Shown one piece after another: positions 41,781 to 49,707 of a DNA stretch of 64,000 nt (position 1 is the first letter of the stretch; the number at the start of each line of letters is the position of its first letter). The DNA comes from Tabrizicola sp. (lineage in GTDB: Bacteria > Pseudomonadota > Alphaproteobacteria > Rhodobacterales > Rhodobacteraceae), in NCBI RefSeq assembly GCF_016792905.1, contig NZ_JAEULP010000065.1, positions 1-64,000 of the forward strand, written 5' to 3'. Both the position numbers and the translations under genes were made by a program. The notes below the pieces were generated by a model. It was given only the letters and a program-made list of their open reading frames with translations, made no database searches and was not told the DNA's origin.

Positions 41781-41820
41781 AAGGCCCCGCCTTCGGATGG
41801 AAGGCGGGGCCTTTCGCGTT
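41781..41820 (+). terminator. rpmB intrinsic terminator
   Basis: AAGGCCCCGCCTTC (41781-41794) and GAAGGCGGGGCCTT (41800-41813) make a perfect 14-bp stem with a GGATG loop, followed by TCGCGTTT. The A-rich stretch before the stem suggests it may work in both directions. It lies 19 bases after the rpmB stop. Confidence 0.85.
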
Positions 41821-41850
41821 TCTGCCGGACTTGCGGCTGGTCATTGGATC

Positions 41851-41901
41851 GTAGGGTGGCAATCTGCCCACGTTCCATGCGTGGGCAGATTGCCACCCTA
41901 C
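41851..41901. repeat. perfect 22-bp inverted repeat
   Basis: GTAGGGTGGCAATCTGCCCACG (arm 41851-41872) is exactly complementary to 41880-41901, with a 7-base loop TTCCATG. There is no T-run, so it is not a standard terminator. It sits between the rpmB terminator and the convergent small exported-protein gene. Its flank CTACCAATA recurs near 46143. It looks like a REP-like element of the kind that recurs in Rhodobacterales intergenic regions. Confidence 0.7.
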
Positions 41902-41917
41902 CAATAGATGCGGCAGA

Positions 41918-42226
41918 TCACCCGCCGCAATAGGCCTCGGCGGTCTGGCCAAAGCTCTTGTAGCGCTCCCAGAAGGCATCGTCCGACGAGGATTGCGACA
42001 CCCAGGTCGCATGCGCCGCTTCCGGATCCTTGAAGAACTTCGCTGCCCGGCGCTGGTCGCCGCCCGACAGCGTCATGTCCGCCGCCTGCTGGATGCAGCC
42101 GCAAAGCGAGCGGTTGCCGCCCCGGTCCGAGGCCATGCAGGCCTTTTCGATCGGGCCGGCTTCCGCCACGCCCGAAAACACCGCAAAAGACGCCGCCACA
42201 GCGGCCGCAAACAGGTAGGATTTCAT
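41918..42226 (-). CDS. small exported Cys-containing protein
   Basis: 102-residue protein with a clear signal peptide (MKSYLFAAAVAASFAVFSGV, cleavage near AEA-GPIEKA). The mature part has an N-terminal Cys set (ACMASDRGGNRSLCGC), helical DMTLSGGDQRRAAKFFKDPE and a C-terminal AYCGG. I recall similar small proteins being annotated as arginine-transport-related in Rhodobacterales, but I see no support for that and leave the function open. Disulfides in the periplasm are likely. GAGG at 8-11 bases upstream supports the start at 42226. Confidence 0.7.
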   Translation of the reverse strand: MKSYLFAAAVAASFAVFSGVAEAGPIEKACMASDRGGNRSLCGCIQQAADMTLSGGDQRRAAKFFKDPEAAHATWVSQSSSDDAFWERYKSFGQTAEAYCGG

Positions 42227-42451
42227 TCGCTCTGCCTCATTGCCGGTCCCGGGGCCGCGCGATGCAGCCTCCCTCGCCGGTCGTTTTCTGCCGATCATCA
42301 TGCCGCGTCCAAGGGATTTTTTCAAGCCGGACAGTGACTTGGCGGATTTTGGCCGACCGTCGCAATCTCTCGCGGGGCATTTGCGCCGGGGCCACAAGAT
42401 GCAGTAGGACTTGGCGTGTCCCGCCCGGACCTCCCGAAAACGTGAGCCGCC

Positions 42452-43099
42452 ATGCCGCATGCCGCCCCAAGCCCCCGGACCCGCGTCCGCCGCCTGCATG
42501 ACAAGGCCGCCTACGACCGGGCCGTGATCAATGCGATTCTCGACGCAATGCCTGTCGCGCATGTCGGCCACGTCGTCGACGGTGTCCCCGTCGTTACCCC
42601 GACCCTGCAATGGCGCGAGGGCGACCGGGTCTACTGGCACGGCTCCTCGGCCAGCCGGATGCAGAAGCGCGCCGCCCGGGAACAGGTCTGCCTGACCGTC
42701 ACCCTGACCGACGGCATGGTCCTCGCCCGCTCCGGGTTCGAACATTCGGTCAACTACCGCTCGGTCATGGTTTTCGGGCAGGCCGAGGTGGTGGCTGATG
42801 CGGCCAAGACCGCCCATCTGCGCGCGATGATGGACCAGATGTTCCCCGGCCGCTGGGACCAGCTTCGCCCGATCACCGCGCAGGAGGTGAAGGCTACCCG
42901 AATCCTTTCGCTGCCCCTGACCGAGGCCTCGGCCAAGATCTCCGCCGGTCCTCCGACCGACCCGCCGGAGGACTGCGCCTGGCCCGTCTGGGCCGGGGTC
43001 ATCCCCATCCGCCTGATCGTAGGCGAACCCGTGCCCGCCCCGGACCTTGCCCCCGATCTGCCGGTTCCCGATCACGCCAAGGGCTACAGCATCGGCTGA
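42452..43099 (+). CDS. pyridoxamine-5-phosphate-oxidase-fold flavin-binding protein
   Basis: 215-residue split-barrel flavin-binding protein of the PNPOx-related group (FMN-binding nitroreductase-like or heme-utilisation-like). Family segments are the AMPVAHVGHVVDGVPVVTPT strand region, VYWHGSSASRMQKRAAREQV, and VLARSGFEHSVNYRSVMVFG with the later RWDQLRPITAQEVKATRILS. FMN is the likely cofactor; the reaction is unknown. It is monocistronic, 117 bases before lepA, with a 226-base GC-rich gap upstream that shows no feature I can name. Confidence 0.85.
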   Translation: MPHAAPSPRTRVRRLHDKAAYDRAVINAILDAMPVAHVGHVVDGVPVVTPTLQWREGDRVYWHGSSASRMQKRAAREQVCLTVTLTDGMVLARSGFEHSVNYRSVMVFGQAEVVADAAKTAHLRAMMDQMFPGRWDQLRPITAQEVKATRILSLPLTEASAKISAGPPTDPPEDCAWPVWAGVIPIRLIVGEPVPAPDLAPDLPVPDHAKGYSIG

Positions 43100-43215
43100 T
43101 CCTGACCCCTCGGCTCGTCGATGACGTCGTCATTCCTCGCGCCCCGCAACGAGGAGGTGACCTCTAACGAGGAGCCCCTTTCGCGGCCTTGCAGGGCAGG
43201 CTATACGCCCAGCCC

Positions 43216-45015
43216 ATGATCACGCTCGACCGCATCCGCAATTTCTCCATCGTGGCGCATATCGACCACGGCAAATCCACCCTGGCCGACCGGCTGATCC
43301 AGTCGACGGGCACGGTCGCCGAACGCGACATGCAGGCCCAGCTGCTCGACTCGATGGATATCGAGCGCGAACGCGGCATCACCATCAAGGCCAACACCGT
43401 CCGCATCGAATATCCGGCCAAGGACGGCAAGACCTATATCCTGAACCTGATCGACACCCCCGGCCACGTCGACTTCGCCTATGAGGTCTCCCGCTCGATG
43501 CGCGCCGTCGAAGGCTCGCTGCTGGTGGTCGACGCCTCGCAGGGGGTCGAGGCGCAGACGCTGGCCAACGTCTACCAGGCGCTGGACGCGGGGCACGAGA
43601 TCGTCCCGGTCCTCAACAAGATCGACCTTCCGGCCGCCGAACCCGAGCGGGTGAAGCAGAACATCGAGGACGTGATCGGTCTCGACGCCAGTGACGCCAT
43701 CCCGATCAGCGCCAAGACCGGCCTCGGCATCCCCGACGTGCTGGAGGCCATCGTCCACCGCCTCCCCGCCCCCAAGGGCGACCGCAATGCACCGTTGAAA
43801 GCGATGCTGGTCGACAGCTGGTATGATGCCTACCTCGGCGTTGTCGTCATGATCCGCATCGTCGACGGCGTGGTGAAGAAGGGCGACCGTATCAAGATGA
43901 TGCAGACCGGCGCCGTCTACGGCATCGACAAGCTGGCGGTCCTGAAACCCCAGATGGTCGACATCCCCGAGCTTGGCCCCGGCGAGATCGGCGTCTTCAC
44001 TGCCTCGATCAAGCAGGTCCGCGATACCAAGGTCGGCGATACCATCACCCACGAGAAGAAGCCCTGCGCCGAACCGCTCCCCGGCTTCAAACCCTCGGTC
44101 CCCGTCGTCTTCTGCGGCCTCTTCCCGGTCGACGCCGCCGATTTCGAGGCGCTCCGCGACGCCATCGAGAAGCTGGCGCTGAACGATGCCAGCTTCACCT
44201 ACGAGATGGAGACCAGCGCGGCCCTGGGCTTCGGCTTCCGCATGGGCTTCCTCGGCCTCCTCCACCTGGAAGTCGTCCGCGACCGCCTCGAACGCGAATA
44301 CGACCTCGACCTGATCACCACCGCGCCTTCGGTGGTCTTCAAGCTGCACATGAAGGACGGCGAGGTCCGCGACCTGCACAACCCCGCCGACATGCCCGAC
44401 CTCACCTACGTCGACCATATCCAGGAGCCGCGGATCAAGGCCACGATCATGGTCCCCGACGACTATCTCGGCGACATCCTGAAACTCTGCCAGGACCGCC
44501 GCGGCATCCAGCTGAACCTGACCTATGCCGGGTCGCGGGCGATGGTCGAATACGACTTGCCCTTGGCCGAAGTGGTCTTCGACTTCTACGACCGGCTGAA
44601 ATCGGTGACGAAGGGCTACGCCAGCTTCGACTATTCCATCTCGGAATACCGAGAGGACAACCTGGTCAAGATGTCGATCCTGGTGAACGACGAACCGGTG
44701 GATGCTCTCAGTATGATGGTCCACCGCGACCGCGCCGAGGCGCGCGGGCGTTCGATGGTCGAGAAACTGAAGGACCTGATCCCCCGCCACATGTTCAAGA
44801 TCCCGATCCAGGCGGCCATCGGCGGCCGCGTGATCGCCCGCGAGACCCTCTCCGCCATGCGCAAGGACGTGACCGCGAAGTGCTACGGCGGCGACGCGAC
44901 CCGGAAGAAGAAGCTCCTGGAGAAGCAGAAGGCGGGCAAGAAGAAGATGCGCCAGTTCGGGAAGGTGGAGATTCCGCAGGAGGCGTTTATTGCGGCGTTG
45001 AAGATGGATGGGTGA
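43216..45015 (+). CDS. lepA: elongation factor 4 (LepA)
   Basis: 599-residue translational GTPase EF-4, which acts on ribosome translocation. G1 [13 protein letters not shown] (about 13-25), G2 [13 protein letters not shown]3 DTPGHVDF, G4 NKIDLP and G5 SAKTG are all present, followed by the EF-G-like domains and the LepA-specific C-terminus [20 protein letters not shown] and [13 protein letters not shown]. The start at 43216 ([11 protein letters not shown]) is the family one; the in-frame ATG at 43189 adds residues without similarity. It is followed by a visibly AT-rich stretch. Confidence 0.98.
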   Translation: MITLDRIRNFSIVAHIDHGKSTLADRLIQSTGTVAERDMQAQLLDSMDIERERGITIKANTVRIEYPAKDGKTYILNLIDTPGHVDFAYEVSRSMRAVEGSLLVVDASQGVEAQTLANVYQALDAGHEIVPVLNKIDLPAAEPERVKQNIEDVIGLDASDAIPISAKTGLGIPDVLEAIVHRLPAPKGDRNAPLKAMLVDSWYDAYLGVVVMIRIVDGVVKKGDRIKMMQTGAVYGIDKLAVLKPQMVDIPELGPGEIGVFTASIKQVRDTKVGDTITHEKKPCAEPLPGFKPSVPVVFCGLFPVDAADFEALRDAIEKLALNDASFTYEMETSAALGFGFRMGFLGLLHLEVVRDRLEREYDLDLITTAPSVVFKLHMKDGEVRDLHNPADMPDLTYVDHIQEPRIKATIMVPDDYLGDILKLCQDRRGIQLNLTYAGSRAMVEYDLPLAEVVFDFYDRLKSVTKGYASFDYSISEYREDNLVKMSILVNDEPVDALSMMVHRDRAEARGRSMVEKLKDLIPRHMFKIPIQAAIGGRVIARETLSAMRKDVTAKCYGGDATRKKKLLEKQKAGKKKMRQFGKVEIPQEAFIAALKMDG

Positions 45016-45034
45016 GGCGTCAAGTACAGAATCT

Positions 45035-45063
45035 TTGCGCGTTTCTGGGAATGGAGGTATACT
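45035..45063 (+). promoter_or_regulatory. sigma-70 promoter of the AT-rich secreted-protein gene
   Basis: TTGCGC (45035-45040) and TATACT (45058-45063) are exactly 17 bases apart, with the -10 matching 5 of 6 consensus positions. Transcription would start near 45070, giving a short leader before the ATG at 45092 with an AGAGG ribosome-binding site. This is one of the clearest promoters in the window. Confidence 0.65.
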
Positions 45064-45091
45064 AGCCTAGAGCAATCGTTAGAGGTCCGTT

Positions 45092-45949
45092 ATGACTATC
45101 CGATTGGCTGTCCTAGGATTTTTTCTGTTTTTTTCTTTTGTAGAAATGGCTGCATCAGATAGCTGCGAAAAAGATTGCAATGCAGAGTGCTGCCAAACAA
45201 TCAGGATTACGCCATGGGACAAGAATACGGTTTGTGAGCCTGCGTGCAAGACCACTTGTGAGGCGTCGAAGTCCGCCTGTAAGCTTTCAGGCGGTGCTTT
45301 GCCAACAGTTGCCGCACCGAATACCATTGAGCTTGTTGAAAAGGCCCTGCGCGCATCCTGTGCTTCCGGGTTTGAGGTAATTACAAAGTCGGTAATTTTA
45401 TCTCAAGGCAGCTATGCTGCGGGAAGCGAAGTCCTTTTGAATGATGCTAAGAGCCTGCTAGTGGCAGCTGGACTTTTTGGCGCACGAGAATTTGATGGTG
45501 TATCGATTCGTTGGGGACGCATCACTGCGGAGGGCATTGCCCCTGATAGGGACACAATATTCATTTCAGAGAACTACTTGGGTTCCAACGATTTATATTC
45601 AGTTGCTACAATTCTTGGTCACGAGATGATCCATGTAAGGCAATATCGTAACTTAGGGACAGACAATTTCAAGTGTGAGTACACACGTAAGTATTTGGAC
45701 TGTGGCGCCTGCCAAGACAATGGACATCCGTTAGAAGCGGAAGCCTACCAGTGGAATACTGAGAATAACGGCACTGTGGCGAACGCGGTCAACTCCGCAG
45801 CGATGAACGGTGGCAATCAGTCGAATGTCGGCTACACCTGTTACACGCCGGTTGGTTATTGCCAGTACCCTTCTCCTGCGCCTGTAGGATGGCAATGTGA
45901 GTGTAGCTCACCGCAGGGTCTTATTTATGGTGTTTTTGGAACGCCATAA
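45092..45949 (+). CDS. secreted Cys-rich HExxH protein (DUF4157-like)
   Basis: 285-residue protein with a signal peptide (MTIRLAVLGFFLFFSFVEMA, cleavage near AAS). The mature protein has 16 Cys, eight in the first 45 residues in spaced sets (Cys25, 29, 33, 34, 48, 52, 56, 63) and four near the C-terminus. A putative zinc site HEMIH (177-181) within LGHEMIHVRQYRNLGTDNF is followed by LEAEAYQW (216-218 region) as a possible third ligand. This metal-site layout recalls DUF4157-type domains found in many secreted or effector proteins; that assignment is tentative. Base composition is far more AT-rich than neighbours, indicating horizontal acquisition. It has its own strong promoter. Protease activity is unproven. 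Confidence 0.65.
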   Translation: MTIRLAVLGFFLFFSFVEMAASDSCEKDCNAECCQTIRITPWDKNTVCEPACKTTCEASKSACKLSGGALPTVAAPNTIELVEKALRASCASGFEVITKSVILSQGSYAAGSEVLLNDAKSLLVAAGLFGAREFDGVSIRWGRITAEGIAPDRDTIFISENYLGSNDLYSVATILGHEMIHVRQYRNLGTDNFKCEYTRKYLDCGACQDNGHPLEAEAYQWNTENNGTVANAVNSAAMNGGNQSNVGYTCYTPVGYCQYPSPAPVGWQCECSSPQGLIYGVFGTP

Positions 45950-46118
45950 CCAATGAGCCTCCGTAGTTCGTTCGAAGCAAGCGCAGGGTCGGTTACAACC
46001 CAACTCCTTCATCCCTCAAAGCAATCCGTCCGCGTCGTCGTCGCGTTCGTGCGCCTCCTCCACCGCCACTGCGGTCTTCGCGCGGAATGGCATGCCGCAC
46101 GCGGCGACCCGCAAGCGT

Positions 46119-46138
46119 AGGGTACGTACCCTTTTTTT
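46119..46138 (+). terminator. terminator downstream of the AT-rich gene
   Basis: AGGGTACGTACCCT (46119-46132) is a perfect 14-base palindrome followed by a run of seven T (46132-46138). It is likely the plus-strand terminator of the 45092-45949 gene, which ends about 170 bases upstream, and lies just before the convergent relE-type gene. No gene is evident between 45950 and 46142. Confidence 0.65.
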
Positions 46139-46142
46139 CGAC

Positions 46143-46406
46143 CTACCAATAAACCTCCCCCCTCGGTGCGACCCTCACCACCAGCACCACCACCCGGTCC
46201 TCCTCGATCTGGTAGATCACCCGCCAGGTCCCGACCCGGACCCGCCATTCGTTCTCCCGGCCTTCCAGCTTGCGGCATCCCGGCGGCCTCGGATCATCGG
46301 CTCGTCGCAGGATCGCGTCCCGTATTCGCCGCGCCAGGCGCATGTCCTTGATGGCGAGGAACTCCTTCTTCCCCCGCCGGTCGAACTCCACGGTCCGCCG
46401 CGTCAT
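46143..46406 (-). CDS. RelE/ParE-family toxin of a type II toxin-antitoxin pair
   Basis: 87-residue RelE-superfamily protein, probably a ribosome-dependent mRNA interferase or gyrase-directed toxin. It has the compact basic fold: FDRRGKKEFLAIKDMRLARR at the start, the strand region CRKLEGRENEWRVRVGTWRV and the conserved IYQIEEDRVVVLVVRVAPRG. The conserved Arg in WRVRVGTWR is present. It overlaps its antitoxin gene by 4 bases (start within the upstream stop), the normal arrangement for coupled expression. Lethality and target are inferred. Confidence 0.88.
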   Translation of the reverse strand: MTRRTVEFDRRGKKEFLAIKDMRLARRIRDAILRRADDPRPPGCRKLEGRENEWRVRVGTWRVIYQIEEDRVVVLVVRVAPRGEVYW

Positions 46407-46678
46407 TCGGCGGCTTCACCCTTGGCCAGTTCCGCGAACACCTCTTCCGCCGAATACCGCTCGTTCGGGTCATAGTCCGGCCGTGAATACTCTTCATCCA
46501 GTTGCTTGCGCCAGAACGCATCCTCGGCGCTTTCCATGAAAGCGAGGTCCTCCATCGTGACAATCGCCGCCACGGGCTTGCCATGCCGGGTGATCGTCAC
46601 CTGCGCATGCGCATGCTCGACCTGCCCCAGCAGGTCCGCCAGCCGCTCCCGCGCCTCCGATACGGTGACCTCGATCAT
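46403..46678 (-). CDS. Phd/YefM-family antitoxin
   Basis: 91-residue antitoxin of the Phd/YefM type. The N-terminal DNA-binding and dimer domain is MIEVTVSEARERLADLLGQV followed by ITRHGKPVAAIVTMEDLAFM; the acidic, less ordered C-terminus (LDEEYSRPDYDPNERYSAEE) should wrap the toxin. The start at 46678 follows GGAGG; a longer in-frame reading to 46726 crosses the operator region. It is the promoter-proximal gene, as usual, and likely represses its own operon with the toxin as co-repressor. Confidence 0.9.
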   Translation of the reverse strand: MIEVTVSEARERLADLLGQVEHAHAQVTITRHGKPVAAIVTMEDLAFMESAEDAFWRKQLDEEYSRPDYDPNERYSAEEVFAELAKGEAAE

Positions 46679-46689
46679 CGCCGCCTCCG

Positions 46690-46728
46690 TTTTGTACAAA
46701 ATGTAACATGCGTTACATCCGTACAAAA
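46690..46728. promoter_or_regulatory. palindromic operators of the toxin-antitoxin operon
   Basis: Two dyads lie just upstream of the antitoxin start: TTTTGTACAAAA (46690-46701, perfect 12-bp palindrome) and ATGTAAC-N4-GTTACAT (46701-46718). The half-site GTACAAAA of the first recurs at 46721-46728. Phd/YefM antitoxins bind such tandem operators for autoregulation. Which dyad is the true operator is not known. Confidence 0.55.
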
Positions 46729-46742
46729 ATCAACGGTACAGC

Positions 46743-46767
46743 AAAAACGGGGCGGTCTCCCGCCCCG
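46743..46767 (-). terminator. terminator of the small lipoprotein gene (minus strand)
   Basis: CGGGGCGG (46748-46755) and CCGCCCCG (46760-46767) form a perfect 8-bp stem with a 4-base loop; on the minus strand it is followed by TTTTT (46743-46747). It lies 40 bases after the stop of the gene at 46807. Just upstream (46773-46790) is a second GC hairpin, GTCGGGG/CCCCGAC, resembling REP-like repeats. Confidence 0.75.
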
Positions 46768-46772
46768 CGTAG

Positions 46773-46790
46773 GTCGGGGCCCGCCCCGAC
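46773..46790. repeat. REP-like GTCGGGGC hairpin
   Basis: GTCGGGG-CCCG-CCCCGAC (46773-46790) within CGTAGGTCGGGG lies between the lipoprotein stop and its terminator. Sequences of the type GTAGGTCGGGGC...GCCCCGAC recur between genes in many Rhodobacterales genomes. Only one copy of this exact form is in the window. Confidence 0.5.
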
Positions 46791-46806
46791 TTCCTCGCAA
46801 GAGGTG

Positions 46807-47007
46807 CTACTTGCACACCCCGAGGTCGTCGCAGAACACCCCGGCAGCCCCGCCGACGACCGCCCCGGTCACGGCGTTCCCGCCGGTCACGTCGGCGATC
46901 ACGGCGCCGCCTGCCGCTCCGGCAAGGCCGCGTTCGGTGTCAGTATCGAGGCAGCCCGACAGGGCCAGGGCAACGGCCATCAGGCCGGACAGCTTCACGA
47001 GTTTCAT
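46807..47007 (-). CDS. small glycine-zipper-like lipoprotein
   Basis: 66-residue lipoprotein: signal MKLVKLSGLMAVALALSGC with the lipobox Cys at 19, then a Gly/Ala-rich part (GLAGAAGGAVIADVTGGNAV and TGAVVGGAAGVFC) that could form a membrane-associated glycine zipper, and a Cys near the C-terminus (DLGVCK). Function unknown; such proteins are common envelope lipoproteins. GGAAGGATGACCG precedes the start. It has a strong terminator and a separate neighbour, so it is probably monocistronic. Confidence 0.82.
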   Translation of the reverse strand: MKLVKLSGLMAVALALSGCLDTDTERGLAGAAGGAVIADVTGGNAVTGAVVGGAAGVFCDDLGVCK

Positions 47008-47138
47008 CGGTCATCCTTCCAGGTTCACGGACCCGATCCTGCCCGCCCGCCGCGGCCTTCGCATCGGACAAAGCGGCCCGCCCCGACGGCTCGGCAGCCT
47101 TCCACGCATGGAGACCGGCGAAACCGGCGGTTGTCTGC

Positions 47139-47273
47139 CTACATCCCCGCCCGGGTCTCCTGCGCTTCCTCGGTGATCGCCTCTCCGGCGGTCTCAAGGT
47201 CGCGGCCGGCACCTTCGATGGTTTCACAGCCGGAAATGCCCAGAAGGGCCAGAAGGGCTAGGGTCCGGGTCAT
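47139..47273 (-). CDS. entericidin A/B-like lipoprotein
   Basis: 44-residue peptide, too short for most gene callers. The sequence MTRTLALLALLGISGC gives a signal with lipobox Cys16, then ETIEGAGRDLETAGEAITEE matches the CxTxEGAGxDxxxAGxAI pattern of the entericidin family. AAGGA lies 7 bases before the ATG at 47273. Entericidins are small outer-membrane lipoproteins; in Escherichia coli EcnB acts with EcnA as a stress-linked bacteriolytic pair, but here no second copy is evident, and a plain envelope role is possible. Divergent from the lipoprotein gene at 47435. Confidence 0.82.
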   Translation of the reverse strand: MTRTLALLALLGISGCETIEGAGRDLETAGEAITEEAQETRAGM

Positions 47274-47396
47274 GGGTCAGGTCCTTGGTTGCGTATGTTT
47301 CCACCAACTCGCCAGACCGCATCCCGTTCCGGGGCCTTGCAGCATGGAATTCACCCCGGGCAGGCGCCACCCTGCAGAGAGACCGACGGACGAGGC

Positions 47397-47412
47397 TTAA
47401 CCCGCCGTTAAC
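47397..47412. promoter_or_regulatory. CtrA-type binding site
   Basis: TTAA-CCCGCCG-TTAAC is a full match to the alphaproteobacterial CtrA consensus TTAA-N7-TTAA(C). It lies 22 bases before the start at 47435 and about 125 bases from the divergent entericidin-like start. In Rhodobacterales CtrA controls motility, gene-transfer agent and other genes. In this GC-rich sequence a chance full match is unlikely but not excluded. With the site so close to the start codon, it could repress or overlap the promoter of the lipoprotein gene. Confidence 0.5.
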
Positions 47413-47434
47413 CAATGCCTGCGACGCTGACCAC

Positions 47435-47725
47435 ATGAAAGCCATCATCCCCCTTGTCTTCCTCGCCGCCTGTGCCTCTCCCGCCCCCGAATTCATGGGG
47501 GCCACCCGCACCGACATCACCCTGAACGGCCGGGATTACACGGTCTTCCAGAAGGGCGAGCGGGTGGAAGTCATCCGCCTCGGCTATGCCCGGCGCGGCG
47601 AGCACCAGGAGATCCGCGCCACGATGATCGAGCTGATCCCCCGCGTCACCGGCTGCCGTTTGCGCGAGAACACCCTGCAAGGCGACAGCGGCGAAATGCG
47701 TGGGTCGGTCGACTGCCCGGCTTGA
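47435..47725 (+). CDS. predicted lipoprotein, function unknown
   Basis: 96-residue lipoprotein with a short signal and lipobox: [13 protein letters not shown], Cys13. The mature part is mainly beta: [40 protein letters not shown] and a disulfide-capable [21 protein letters not shown] pair near the end. No family recognised. The start at 47435 is taken for the signal; the same frame is open to 47285 but without a ribosome-binding site. A CtrA-type site lies 22 bases upstream. purC follows 50 bases later. Confidence 0.7.
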   Translation: MKAIIPLVFLAACASPAPEFMGATRTDITLNGRDYTVFQKGERVEVIRLGYARRGEHQEIRATMIELIPRVTGCRLRENTLQGDSGEMRGSVDCPA

Positions 47726-47775
47726 CTTGGCCCCCTGAAACGCCAAGAAGCAGGCACCGAACGCGGGGGCCTGCC

Positions 47776-48741
47776 ATGCCGAAGATCGACCTTTCCAGAA
47801 CCCTGCCGCACGCCAGGATTCCCGAGCTTCCCGACCCCTATTTCGGCAAGGTCCGCGACTGCTACGACCTGCCGGATGGCACCCGGCTCCTGATCTCTTC
47901 CGACCGGATCTCGGCTTTCGACCTGAACCTTGCGGTGATCCCCTGGAAGGGACAGGTCCTGACCCAGCTGGCCCGCTACTGGTTTGAAAAGACATCGGAT
48001 ATCGCGCCGAACCACGTCATCTCCTACCCTGATCCGAATGTCGTCCTGGGAAAGAAGCTCACCATCCTCCCCGTCGAAATCGTCGTCCGCGGCTACCTGG
48101 CGGGCACCACCTCGACCTCGATCCTGACGCAGTACAACAAGGGCGCGCGCAGCATGTACGGCCATGCCCTTCCCGACGGCTTGAAGCCCAACCAGGCCCT
48201 GCCGCAAGCGATCATCACGCCCACGTCAAAAGCCTTTGACGGTGGCCATGACGAGCCGCTCACGGCAGCGGACATCATCGCCACCGGCCTGTTGACGAAA
48301 GCGCAATGGGACGAGGTCAGCGAGAAGGCTCTGGCGCTGTTCGCAAGGGGGCAAAAGATGGCGGCCGAGCGGGGCCTGATCCTCGCCGACACCAAGTACG
48401 AATTCGGCACCGATGCCGAGGGCAACATCCTGCTGGCCGACGAAATCCACACTCCGGATTCCAGCCGCTACTGGATCGCGGAGGGCTACCCGAAGGCCTT
48501 CGAGAACGGGGACCGCCCCCCCAGTTTCGACAAGGATGTCATTCGCTCCTGGGTCGTCGCGCGCTGCGATCCCTACAAGGACAAGGTGCCGGATATCCCC
48601 CCGGACATGATCGAGAAAACCGCGCTGGTCTACATCGACGCTTTCGAGGCGATCACCGGGCAGACCTTCGTGCCGGATACCAGCTGCGCCACCGTGCTTG
48701 ACCGCATCCGCACCAACCTGACGCCGTTCTTCACGGCCTGA
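47776..48741 (+). CDS. purC: phosphoribosylaminoimidazole-succinocarboxamide synthase
   Basis: SAICAR synthetase of purine biosynthesis, joining CAIR with aspartate using ATP. The 321-residue form resembles the longer eukaryotic Ade1-like PurC rather than the short ~240-residue type. Landmarks: [74 protein letters not shown] and [12 protein letters not shown] at 47776 follows GGGGGCCTGCC. A second, short purC linked to purS often exists in alphaproteobacteria and is not in this window. Confidence 0.95.
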   Translation: MPKIDLSRTLPHARIPELPDPYFGKVRDCYDLPDGTRLLISSDRISAFDLNLAVIPWKGQVLTQLARYWFEKTSDIAPNHVISYPDPNVVLGKKLTILPVEIVVRGYLAGTTSTSILTQYNKGARSMYGHALPDGLKPNQALPQAIITPTSKAFDGGHDEPLTAADIIATGLLTKAQWDEVSEKALALFARGQKMAAERGLILADTKYEFGTDAEGNILLADEIHTPDSSRYWIAEGYPKAFENGDRPPSFDKDVIRSWVVARCDPYKDKVPDIPPDMIEKTALVYIDAFEAITGQTFVPDTSCATVLDRIRTNLTPFFTA

Positions 48742-48783
48742 CCTGTTTGCGCTAACAGTGACGAAATCCAAGGGGGGACGACC

Positions 48784-49707
48784 ATGATTCTCAGCTGTGG
48801 CGAAGCGCTGATCGACATGCTGCCGCGGACTTCGACCGACGGCGAGGCCTGCTTTGCCCCCTATGCCGGGGGCGCCGTCTTCAACACCGCCATCGCCCTT
48901 GGCCGGCTGGGTGCGCCATCGGCGTTCTTCTCGGGCGTTTCCAACGACATGCTGGGGGAAATCCTGGCCGATACCCTGACCGCCTCGAAGGTCGACACGC
49001 AGTATCTGGCCCGGTCGGACCGGCCGACCACGGTCGCCTTCGTCAAGCTGGTGAACGGCCAGGCGACCTATGCCTTCTACGACGAGGCGACGGCGGGGCG
49101 GATGCTGTCGACCGCCGACCTACCGGTGCTTCCCGCTGACATCTCGACGCTCTTCCTGGGCGGGATCAGTCTGGTCAACGACCCGGCGGCCAGCACATAC
49201 GAGGCGTTGCAGGCCCGCGAATCTGCAACCCGCGTCACCATGGTCGACCCCAACATCCGCCCAGGCTTCATCGCCGGGAAGGAAGTCCAGTACCGCGCCC
49301 GGATCGAGCGGATGGTGGCGAAGGCCGACATCGTGAAGCTGTCGGATGAAGACCTGCACTGGCTGGAAGGGCAGGGCGACCTGACCGCGCTTGCGCGGGG
49401 CATCCTGGCCAAGGGACCGAAGGTCGTCTTCATCACCGAAGGCGCCAAGGGGGCGCGGGCGGTGACGGCGACGCAGGACATCTTCGTTGCGGCGCAGAAG
49501 GTCACGGTCGTCGATACCGTCGGCGCGGGCGACACGTTCAATGCGGGCGTGCTGGCCGCGCTGCATCAGGCGGGCGCGCTGACCAAGGCCGGGGTAGCGG
49601 CGCTTGACGATGCCACTTTGACCGCCGCGCTTTCGCTCGGCACCCGCGCCGCCGCCGTCACCGTCAGCCGCGCCGGGGCCAACCCGCCCTGGGCGAACGA
49701 GCTGTGA
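48784..49707 (+). CDS. PfkB-family sugar kinase (fructokinase-like)
   Basis: 307-residue ribokinase-fold kinase. Sugar-binding N-terminal part [40 protein letters not shown], and the C-terminal PfkB signature [21 protein letters not shown] with the catalytic Asp. This set fits fructokinases/2-keto-sugar kinases; the natural sugar is not certain. ATG at 48784 lies after GGGGGGACGACC. Its stop overlaps the GTG start of dtd (GTGA), so the two are translationally coupled. Confidence 0.9.
   Translation: MILSCGEALIDMLPRTSTDGEACFAPYAGGAVFNTAIALGRLGAPSAFFSGVSNDMLGEILADTLTASKVDTQYLARSDRPTTVAFVKLVNGQATYAFYDEATAGRMLSTADLPVLPADISTLFLGGISLVNDPAASTYEALQARESATRVTMVDPNIRPGFIAGKEVQYRARIERMVAKADIVKLSDEDLHWLEGQGDLTALARGILAKGPKVVFITEGAKGARAVTATQDIFVAAQKVTVVDTVGAGDTFNAGVLAALHQAGALTKAGVAALDDATLTAALSLGTRAAAVTVSRAGANPPWANEL

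Noticed and set aside
43201..44790. 529-codon minus-strand frame over lepA
   Set aside because: LepA is complete and certain; the antisense frame is low-information sequence produced by codon bias.
45950..46142. Short frames in the gap between the AT-rich gene and the toxin gene
   Set aside because: No start with a ribosome-binding site and no family match; the clear feature here is the terminator palindrome.
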